DNA of 8,638 nt, taken from positions 1-8,638 of the forward strand of contig JAFDVT010000227.1 in assembly GCA_018268875.1 (NCBI GenBank), written 5' to 3'. Under the pieces are notes generated by a model, which was given only the letters and a program-made list of their open reading frames with translations, made no database searches and was not told the origin of the DNA. The position numbers and the translations under genes were made by a program. Positions within the stretch are counted from its first letter, which is position 1; each line of letters opens with the position of its first letter. The DNA is from Acidobacteriota bacterium. Lineage in GTDB: Bacteria > Acidobacteriota > Terriglobia > Bryobacterales > Bryobacteraceae. Below, piece by piece: positions 1 to 5,508 of the stretch.

Positions 1-1998
1 CAGGGCGATATCTGGGTCGGCAGCTATGGGCTCACCCGTATCCACGATGGCCAGATGCAGACCCATATGCTGCCTTCGTCGATGGCCAAGTGGTCCGGCG
101 ATCAGATCGTCTGGTCCTTGTGGGATGACGGTGGTGGCACCATCTACTTCAGCAACACCGACGGACTCAAGGTCTTTCGCAATGGCCGCATGGAGGCCGC
201 GCCCGCGCCGCTCAACCAGATCAACGACCGGGTCAACGCCATCCTGCGAGATCGAACTGGCGCGCTTTGGCTTGGCGGCGGGGCCGGTCTCCACCGGTAC
301 AGCGATGGAAAACTCACGCTCCTCAAGAGCAATGGCGGCCTCCCCCTCACCGGCGAGGTCCGCGCGGTTGCGGAAGATCCGTCCGAAACCGTATGGATCG
401 GCACCGACGCTGTGCTGTGCCACTACCGCGACAACATCCTCACCTGCGAAGGAGGGCCGCAAGGCGGCTCAACGCGCCCCACGCGCGTCCGGTCCATCAA
501 AACGGATGCCGCGGGCGGCATCGTGTGGGTGAGTACCGCCTTCGACGGTCTCCTGCGGATTGAAGGCGCCAGCCGCTACTGGATCCAGACCAAGGACGGC
601 CTGCCCGCCAACGACGTGGCAGGCATCGTCGAGGACACCGATGGCTATTTCTGGATCGGCAGCCGCGTCGGTATCTTCCGCGTCCGCAAGCAGGATCTCA
701 ACGACCTCGCGCGCGGCAAGACATCCCGCCTCACCGCCAGCCATTTTGAACGGCGCGATGGATTGAACGCCGCCGACACCTCCGGCTTTGGCCAACCAAA
801 GGGCTTTGCCGCAAAGGATGGCTCGATCTGGCTGCCCAGCGCCGCCGGCCTTGCCGTGATAGATCCCGCCAAGCTGGACGCCAATCGCCTGCCGTCACCC
901 GGCGCGGAAGTCGAATCCTGCACCGTCGACCAGCAACGCGTTCCCTGCGCCAACGGCATCACGCTGCCGCCCGGAACCAGGAACCTCGAAATCGCCTACA
1001 CGTCGCCGAACCTTATGCGTTCCAGCCAGATCCAATTCCGCTACCGCATGGCCGGCCTTGACCCCGCCTGGGTCGACGCGCGTACCCGCAGGACGGCCTA
1101 CTTTCCCTACCTCCCGCCTGGCGATTTCACGTTCCAGATCATGGCCTCCGACAGCTTTGGCCGCTGGAGCCAATCCACGCAACAACTCACCGTTCGCGTA
1201 CAGCCCTTCTTCTATGAAACGCGCTGGTTCAAAGTCCTCGCGGTGCTTTCCGTTCTGTGCGTGTTCTGGCTCGTTTGGCGCGTTCGCGCGTCGGAATTCG
1301 ACCACCGGCAGGCGCTCCAGCGCGCCTTCTCGCAACAGGTGATGGATTCGCAGGAAGCCGAACGCAAGCGCATCGCCGGCGAACTGCACGACGGTCTCGG
1401 CCAACGTTTGACCGTCATCCGGAACATGGCTTCGCTGCTCAACCACGACGGCCTCGCGCAGGAGACGGCACAAGCCATCGCGGAAGTCCGGCAGATTTCC
1501 CGTAACCTCCGCCCCAGCCGGCTGGACCTGCTCGGTCTCACCAAGTCACTCGAAGTACTGGTGCAGGAAACCTGTGCGTCCGCGGGCATTGCAGCGGAAG
1601 TGGTCCTCGATGATCTGAACGGCCGCGCGCCCACCAGCGCTGAGATTCACATTTACCGCATCGTGCAGGAGTGCCTGAACAACGTCGTCAAGCACGCCCA
1701 AGCCACCGCCATTACCGTCATCGCCCAGGCCACGCCGGCCGTGATTTCATTCATCGTCAGCGATGACGGCGTGGGCTTCAACCTCTATAAGGCAAAGGAA
1801 GCCAGCTTCGGACTCACCGGCATTTCCGAACGCGCCCAACTGCTCGGTGGCAGAGCCATGTTTGCCTCCGCTCCGGGCCATGGAACCATGGTCACTATCG
1901 AAATCCCAACCAGCAAGGCTATGCCGCAATCCGACGAACAGCACCAGCAACAGAAAGATCCACAACCGGGCGAATGGCCGATCCAATCCGCATCGTAA
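1..1998 (+). CDS. Propeller-type sensor histidine kinase (HisKA_3 class), 5' partial
   Basis: The reading frame is open from the first base, and a beta-propeller repeat is already under way there (GDIWVGSYGLTRI), so the gene starts upstream of the window; the ATG at 55 is internal. Numbering from base 1 gives 665 residues. Residues 1 to about 300 hold a series of two-component-regulator propeller repeats (IWVG/LWLG/VWIG/FWIG followed by GL-x-R). About 328-400 is a Y_Y_Y-type domain. About 409-428 is a single membrane segment. The HisKA_3 dimerisation helix has GELHDGLGQ with phospho-acceptor His463 and the D-x-x-x-Q phosphatase motif (D464, Q468). A HATPase_c domain follows with an N box (N560/N561), DDGVGF (588-593) and GLTGI. 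The propellers should lie outside the cytoplasmic membrane and sense a ligand, passing the signal to the cytoplasmic kinase. The product of the overlapping downstream gene is the likely partner. The ligand cannot be told from the sequence; kinases of this type in other phyla often sense glycans. Confidence 0.95.
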   Translation, partial: QGDIWVGSYGLTRIHDGQMQTHMLPSSMAKWSGDQIVWSLWDDGGGTIYFSNTDGLKVFRNGRMEAAPAPLNQINDRVNAILRDRTGALWLGGGAGLHRYSDGKLTLLKSNGGLPLTGEVRAVAEDPSETVWIGTDAVLCHYRDNILTCEGGPQGGSTRPTRVRSIKTDAAGGIVWVSTAFDGLLRIEGASRYWIQTKDGLPANDVAGIVEDTDGYFWIGSRVGIFRVRKQDLNDLARGKTSRLTASHFERRDGLNAADTSGFGQPKGFAAKDGSIWLPSAAGLAVIDPAKLDANRLPSPGAEVESCTVDQQRVPCANGITLPPGTRNLEIAYTSPNLMRSSQIQFRYRMAGLDPAWVDARTRRTAYFPYLPPGDFTFQIMASDSFGRWSQSTQQLTVRVQPFFYETRWFKVLAVLSVLCVFWLVWRVRASEFDHRQALQRAFSQQVMDSQEAERKRIAGELHDGLGQRLTVIRNMASLLNHDGLAQETAQAIAEVRQISRNLRPSRLDLLGLTKSLEVLVQETCASAGIAAEVVLDDLNGRAPTSAEIHIYRIVQECLNNVVKHAQATAITVIAQATPAVISFIVSDDGVGFNLYKAKEASFGLTGISERAQLLGGRAMFASAPGHGTMVTIEIPTSKAMPQSDEQHQQQKDPQPGEWPIQSAS

Positions 1999-2633
1999 TC
2001 GCCGACGACCATCCGCTCGTCCGCAAAGGCCTGCGCGAGGTCATCGAACAGGAACCCGACCTCACCGTGGTCGCGGAAGCCGGCGACGGCGCCGAGGCCC
2101 TCGCGTCCATTGACGAACTCCGCCCCACCATCGCCATCCTCGACCTTACGATGCCCAAGATGCATGGCTTTCAAGTGGCGGAAGAGGCTCGCAAGCGTCG
2201 CCTGCCCGATCTCGCCATCATCTTCCTCACCATGCACGGCGACCCGGAACTGCTCGAACGCGCCATGGAACTCGGCAAAGGCTACATCCTCAAAGAAAGC
2301 GCGCTCACCGAAGTCGTGCACGGCATCCGGTCGGTAGCGGCGGGCCGCGCGTTTGTCAGCGCCTCGTTCGCCGGAGCGTTGTTTGAGCGCAAATCCAAAA
2401 CCAAAGAGTTCGAAAAGGCGGTCCCCGGCCTAACCCAGCTCACGCGGGTCGAAAAACAGATCTTGAAGCTCGTCTCGAGCGGCAAACCCAGCAAGATGAT
2501 CGCCGCCGAACTCCACGTCCACCCCCGCACGGTCGAAACCCACCGCGCCAACATCAGCCAGAAATTACAGCTCACCGGAGCCAACTCGTTGCTCCGCTTC
2601 GCCCTCGAAAACAAGGACAAGCTCGCCGACTGA
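1974..2633 (+). CDS. NarL/LuxR-family response regulator
   Basis: A 219-residue, full-length two-domain regulator. The receiver domain (about 5-120) has the acidic pair D11/D12, phospho-acceptor D57 in ILDLTMP, T86 and K107 (YILKES). The C-terminal helix-turn-helix (about 155-212) has LTRVEKQIL and the recognition region HPRTVETHRANISQKL, the normal GerE/LuxR form. The start codon lies inside the kinase gene and the two reading frames overlap by 25 bases, so the pair is probably translationally coupled. The HisKA_3 kinase upstream is the expected phospho-donor, as this kinase class pairs with NarL-type regulators. Phosphorylation should dimerise the protein and allow DNA binding. Two palindromic CCTACGTAG boxes begin two bases after the stop codon and are candidate binding sites. 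A small oddity is GKGYILK where GAxGYLLK is usual. The target genes are unknown. Confidence 0.95.
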   Translation: MADPIRIVIADDHPLVRKGLREVIEQEPDLTVVAEAGDGAEALASIDELRPTIAILDLTMPKMHGFQVAEEARKRRLPDLAIIFLTMHGDPELLERAMELGKGYILKESALTEVVHGIRSVAAGRAFVSASFAGALFERKSKTKEFEKAVPGLTQLTRVEKQILKLVSSGKPSKMIAAELHVHPRTVETHRANISQKLQLTGANSLLRFALENKDKLAD

Positions 2634-2635
2634 CG

Positions 2636-2654
2636 CCTACGTAGTCCTACGTAG
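2636..2654. promoter_or_regulatory. Tandem palindromic boxes, candidate regulator operator
   Basis: CCTACGTAG occurs twice, at 2636-2644 and 2646-2654. Each contains the perfect 8-base palindrome CTACGTAG, and the copies are spaced exactly 10 bases start to start, so both sit on the same face of the helix. This arrangement is typical of operators for dimeric regulators. The boxes lie directly behind the response-regulator gene and 62 bases upstream of the ADP-ribosyltransferase-like gene. Binding by that regulator is inference. Confidence 0.5.
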
Positions 2655-2687
2655 AAAAATCTGTACTTGTGCCGATTCTCCACAGGC

Positions 2688-2706
2688 CCAATCACGCATA
2701 GATTGG
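2688..2706 (+). promoter_or_regulatory. Short hairpin upstream of the ART-like gene
   Basis: CCAATC (2688-2693) and GATTGG (2701-2706) form a perfect 6-base inverted repeat around a 7-base loop, ending 10 bases before the ATG at 2717. The right arm overlaps the only weak ribosome-binding candidate (TGGA). It has no T-run after it, so it is not a standard terminator. It could be a protein site or a hairpin affecting translation. Confidence 0.3.
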
Positions 2707-2716
2707 ACTTAACGAC

Positions 2717-3811
2717 ATGGCTTCCGCGCACAATCCTCTCCCGGCACGCCCAACCAGCCAGGCTCCTCTGCACGTACCGGGCTTTACGCCGATCAGCGGA
2801 CTACCGGAGAAGAGCGATCTGGAGACGTTGTCTAAGGCCGCAATCCTCTTCGGAGACCAGAAAGACTTCGTGGACATTCCCCCGAAGCTCGTCAAACTGA
2901 TCGAGCAATGCTGGAAGACCGCGTCCGTGACCAACCCGCGCGAACGTGGTCCGGTGCAGGTAGGCACTGCCCGGGTTCAACCCAAGAGCTGGAAGCCTGA
3001 GGACATCCTTGCGAAAAAGAAGATGGAGGAAAGCAACGCATACGCCAAGGTCGTCGCTCCAACGTTCCGAAAGCCAATGGGGCTAATGGCCGATGAGAAG
3101 GTGACCCCAGTAGGCATCGCGAATGACTGGCGTCTGATGAAGCCGCTCGAACGCCTCAGCGCATTTACCTTCCGTGGCGACAGCCGCGGTCCGAACGAAA
3201 TCGCCTCGGCGGACGGATTCTTTCCACCGGTCACCCGTACGGACGAAGCCTACGTGGACTCGGTGATCTTTCCGCAGTTTGAAAGCTACATGGAGCGGCG
3301 CTTTCAAACCAAGATCACCAGAGCCGAGTTCAATACCGCCTTCCGGCAATATTCGAATAGCGACAGGGCGGGAGCGCCGGTCGTAAAGGCGTACTTCATC
3401 TGGCGCGCGCTCGTCGAGCACGAGGCCTTCCACATCCCGCGCATGGTCGTGAACGAAGCCCTGAAGGGCTACATTTCCACCAGCCGCGCGATGTCTGTGG
3501 CGTATGAGTTTTCGCTGCGAAAAAACGGCTGGGTCTACCTGACCCGTGTACGAGGCGGCTTCCTGATTCCGACCGCCATCGAGGCCGATTGGGTCGGCAA
3601 CTATGAGCGGGAATGCGAGCTTGCCTATCCGGGCCATCTGCCGTGGGTGGAGATCTTCGCCTTCCGCAAAACCCGGCCGCCTGGCGGAGGCCCGAAAAAG
3701 CGAGGCGATTCGAAATTCCACGGACCGCTCTACGTCCGCAACGGCTTTCGTGAAACCTACCCTGAGGCATACCAAAAGGTCGTCCAGGCGTTCACTTGCG
3801 CCGAACAGTGA
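2717..3811 (+). CDS. Putative cholera-toxin-type mono-ADP-ribosyltransferase (R-S-ExE)
   Basis: A 364-residue protein that at first reads as hypothetical. The C-terminal part (about 147-355) shows the ordered signature of the enterotoxin-A/pertussis-type ADP-ribosyltransferases. These are FRGDSRGPNEI at 152-162 (compare YRADSRPPDEI of cholera toxin A, catalytic Arg7, here R153); GYISTS at 251-256 (the STS that shapes the NAD pocket); WVYLTRV at 272-278; and ECELAYPGHLP at 299-309 (compare EQEVSALGGIP, with the ExE glutamates here E299 and E301). RNGFRETY at 341-348 recalls the RNRGYRDRYY that follows in cholera toxin. ExE is typical of enzymes that modify arginine. There is about 45-50 residues of extra helical sequence between R153 and STS, and a 145-residue N-terminal region that I do not recognise. 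No signal peptide or membrane segment is visible, and no immunity-like gene is adjacent on the same strand. The start is the first ATG of the frame and has only a weak ribosome-binding site. Fold and activity are inferred from motifs; the target is unknown. Confidence 0.75.
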   Translation: MASAHNPLPARPTSQAPLHVPGFTPISGLPEKSDLETLSKAAILFGDQKDFVDIPPKLVKLIEQCWKTASVTNPRERGPVQVGTARVQPKSWKPEDILAKKKMEESNAYAKVVAPTFRKPMGLMADEKVTPVGIANDWRLMKPLERLSAFTFRGDSRGPNEIASADGFFPPVTRTDEAYVDSVIFPQFESYMERRFQTKITRAEFNTAFRQYSNSDRAGAPVVKAYFIWRALVEHEAFHIPRMVVNEALKGYISTSRAMSVAYEFSLRKNGWVYLTRVRGGFLIPTAIEADWVGNYERECELAYPGHLPWVEIFAFRKTRPPGGGPKKRGDSKFHGPLYVRNGFRETYPEAYQKVVQAFTCAEQ

Positions 3812-3832
3812 CGTTCGCCCACGGCCAAGCCA

Positions 3833-4783
3833 TCAGTTCGACAATAGCTTCTTCAATGTTGGCGCAATGGCGTCGCCCCAGCGTTCATATCCGGCCTCGG
3901 TTGGATGCAGGTAGTCGTTCATGATCGCGGGCGCAATGCTCCGATCTGGTTCCAGGAACACCCTGCCGATATCCATATAGGTGATGTTGCGCGTGCCATC
4001 CAGCTTGGCGAGTTCCCGGTTGACCCCGGCGATCTTGTCACGCCCGGCGTCGGCTTTGGCGCCGCGCGGAAAAATGCCGATCAGCAAGATCTTCGATTCC
4101 GGCAGCCGCACATGCAGTTCCTCGCAAATTGCCGACACACCCGCCGCTATCTCTTCGGTAGTGTTGATGTTCATGTTGTTGGTTCCGATCATCACCATCA
4201 CCACCCTTGGATGAATGCCGTCGACTTCGCCATGACGCAAACGCCACAGGACATTCTCGGTGCGGTCCCAACCGTACCCGATATTGGTGACTTTGAATTC
4301 ACCGAAAAACTTCCGGTAGCTTACCGGACCGCGCGCCCGAGCGTCCGAAGGCTCGCCGCCCCAAAAGTGGGTGATGGAGTCGCCCAACAGGAGAATATCC
4401 GGCTTCACTTGCTCATTTCGCGTCACAATCGCACGGTGTCGGGTAGCCCAGTCGTAGTTCTTCCAATCGCGATTCTGCGTCACTTCTACCAACGTGGAAG
4501 GCTGCGGACGTCCGGCGATCAGGAGGACCGGGCTTGCCCCCTCGGGAGAAGAAGCGGGCGAGAACACTCGCGCCCGCAGAACGCGTCCCACCGGAACATC
4601 GACCGGGCCAAAGTAGACCCCCGCCGACTTGTCCGGGTCGCGATCCTCAAGCGTGTAGCGAATCACCGCGTCCGGCGTCGAACTCTCTAACGCCACACGC
4701 GAGTCCGGCAGATACCGGAAGGTCGGCGGCGCGACTTCCGCCGCCGAAAGAGCAACGCCGAAGAACAGCCAGAGGATGCGCAT
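3833..4783 (-). CDS. Secreted SGNH/GDSL hydrolase with chitobiase-like N-terminal segment
   Basis: A 316-residue protein. Residues 1 to about 15 form a short signal peptide (hydrophobic ILWLFFGVAL, small residues SAA before the likely cut), so it probably acts in the periplasm or outside the cell. Residues about 20-90 resemble the CHB_HEX_C / Fn3-associated module (AVIRYTLEDRDPDKS, then YFGPVDVPVG and VLRARVF). The catalytic domain (about 105-316) is of the platelet-activating-factor-acetylhydrolase-like SGNH family. It has block I GDSITHFW with nucleophile S136, block II NIGYGWDRTEN (G169/G171), block III GTNN (N202), and block V NDYLHPTEAGY with D290 and H293. The expected reaction is ester hydrolysis, for example removal of acetyl groups from polysaccharides; the substrate is inferred. 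It converges on the ART-like gene with a 21-base gap and diverges from the SnoaL-like gene. Confidence 0.92.
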   Translation of the reverse strand: MRILWLFFGVALSAAEVAPPTFRYLPDSRVALESSTPDAVIRYTLEDRDPDKSAGVYFGPVDVPVGRVLRARVFSPASSPEGASPVLLIAGRPQPSTLVEVTQNRDWKNYDWATRHRAIVTRNEQVKPDILLLGDSITHFWGGEPSDARARGPVSYRKFFGEFKVTNIGYGWDRTENVLWRLRHGEVDGIHPRVVMVMIGTNNMNINTTEEIAAGVSAICEELHVRLPESKILLIGIFPRGAKADAGRDKIAGVNRELAKLDGTRNITYMDIGRVFLEPDRSIAPAIMNDYLHPTEAGYERWGDAIAPTLKKLLSN

Positions 4784-4799
4784 TTTACTTACGCTATCA

Positions 4800-4829
4800 A
4801 AGTGCGCAGCGCTCCAAACGGCCGCACTT
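4800..4829. promoter_or_regulatory. Inverted repeat between divergent genes
   Basis: AAGTGCG (4800-4806) and CGCACTT (4823-4829) are perfect 7-base inverted arms separated by 16 bases. The repeat lies in the 93-base gap between the divergent SGNH hydrolase and SnoaL-like genes. A dimeric regulator acting on both genes would suit the position, but this is inference. Confidence 0.35.
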
Positions 4830-4838
4830 CTCGTCTGC

Positions 4839-4844
4839 TATGAT
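4839..4844 (+). promoter_or_regulatory. Possible -10 box for the SnoaL-like gene
   Basis: TATGAT matches the sigma-70 -10 consensus at five of six bases and lies 32 bases before the GTG start at 4877. No good -35 box is visible at the expected distance, so the promoter may be activator-dependent. The inverted repeat at 4800-4829 lies just upstream. Confidence 0.3.
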
Positions 4845-4876
4845 TTTTTGTCGTCGCGCCACAGGAGACAACAACC

Positions 4877-5290
4877 GTGCAGAACAACGCAGCCCCGCAA
4901 AACGAATCTGACATCAACTCGCCAGAGTCCCGCAAAGCCGTCTTTCGAACTCTCGTCGATCTTTATGCCGCGGGAGATGTTTCTTCGCTCGATCAGGTGA
5001 TCCCGCCCAACTACGTCGGGCACACCTCCACCGGTGACCGTGATCGCGAAGGATTCCTGCAAAGCATCCTGTATTTTCACAACCTGTTCGTCTACACCAA
5101 GGATTCGTTCATCGTCGAAGATCAGTTAGTGGACGGCGAAAAGGTTGTTACCCGCATGACTGCCCATGTCCGTTCCCGCGAAACGGGGAACCCCATCACG
5201 CTGTTGGGCATCAATATCGCTCGTATCATGGACGGGAAAATCGTCGAAGAATGGAATACGTGGGAACAATTGAAGATTCCGCAAAGCTAA
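4877..5290 (+). CDS. SnoaL-like (NTF2-fold) protein
   Basis: A 137-residue protein starting with GTG. The start is supported by an AGGAGA ribosome-binding site at 4863-4868, eight bases upstream. The pattern is that of the SnoaL-like/ester-cyclase group of the NTF2 superfamily: an N-terminal helix (SRKAVFRTLVDLYAAGD, 18-34), PPNYVGHT at 43-50, DREGF at 56-60, alternating beta strands such as KVVTRMTAHV, and the closing GINIARIMDGKIVEEWNTWE (111-130). NTF2-fold proteins of this size form a cone-shaped pocket and include cyclases, isomerases, hydrolases and non-enzymes, so no reaction can be assigned. It is probably cytoplasmic, as there is no signal peptide. It appears to be a single-gene unit with a candidate terminator 78 bases after the stop. 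Confidence 0.88.
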   Translation: MQNNAAPQNESDINSPESRKAVFRTLVDLYAAGDVSSLDQVIPPNYVGHTSTGDRDREGFLQSILYFHNLFVYTKDSFIVEDQLVDGEKVVTRMTAHVRSRETGNPITLLGINIARIMDGKIVEEWNTWEQLKIPQS

Positions 5291-5367
5291 GGCACCAGTG
5301 TGCCGTGCGCGCGTTTGAAGGAATGGTTCCCCATTCTGAACTACTTTAGAACTTTCGCCGTGTAAGT

Positions 5368-5392
5368 CCCCACTTGCTTGGGCAGGGGTTTT
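5368..5392 (+). terminator. Imperfect rho-independent terminator
   Basis: CCCC (5368-5371), a three-base bulge, TGC (5375-5377), loop TTGG, then GCAGGGG (5382-5388), followed directly by TTTT (5389-5392). It stands 78 bases downstream of the SnoaL-like stop codon and would end that transcript before the nuclease-NACHT gene. The bulge makes it weaker than a standard terminator. Confidence 0.4.
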
Positions 5393-5444
5393 ATTCGCCA
5401 CAGCGGCCGACCGAAATCCGCCCATCATTGAACTGGGTTCCCAG

Positions 5445-5458
5445 CCAGCGGCCGCTGG
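5445..5458. repeat. 14-base perfect palindrome upstream of the nuclease-NACHT gene
   Basis: CCAGCGGCCGCTGG reads the same on both strands. Its left nine-base core CAGCGGCCG also occurs at 5401-5409, 45 bases upstream. The palindrome lies 49 bases before the ATG at 5507 and could be an operator for the defence-like gene. Function is not shown. Confidence 0.4.
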
Positions 5459-5499
5459 ATTAACCGGCCCCGATTCTGACGGATACCACGTAAATCCGC

Positions 5500-5508
5500 T
5501 GTTAGAAT
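5500..5508 (+). promoter_or_regulatory. Extended -10 element overlapping the annotated start
   Basis: TGTTAGAAT fits an extended -10 (TGn followed by TAGAAT, five of six consensus bases). It overlaps the ATG at 5507. If used, transcription would begin near 5515 and the true start would be the next in-frame ATG at 5522, with almost no leader. No clear -35 is present, which extended -10 promoters can do without. Confidence 0.3.

Noticed and set aside
895..1634. Long open frames on the - strand opposite the kinase gene
   Set aside because: They come from high GC with strong third-position bias in the real gene. They have no recognisable motifs, while the + strand frame has a complete kinase.
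3905..4690. A 261-residue + strand frame opposite the SGNH hydrolase
   Set aside because: The - strand frame carries all SGNH catalytic blocks and a signal peptide. The + strand translation is arginine/histidine-rich and has no family pattern.
2717..4783. ART-like gene and SGNH hydrolase as a toxin-immunity pair
   Set aside because: The genes converge on opposite strands, and the hydrolase has a signal peptide and an ester-hydrolase active site, not an ADP-ribosyl-hydrolase one.
5291..5336. Hairpins GGCAC/GTGCC and GAATGG/CCATTC as terminators of the SnoaL-like gene
   Set aside because: Neither is followed by a T-run. The imperfect hairpin at 5368-5392 with TTTT is a better candidate.
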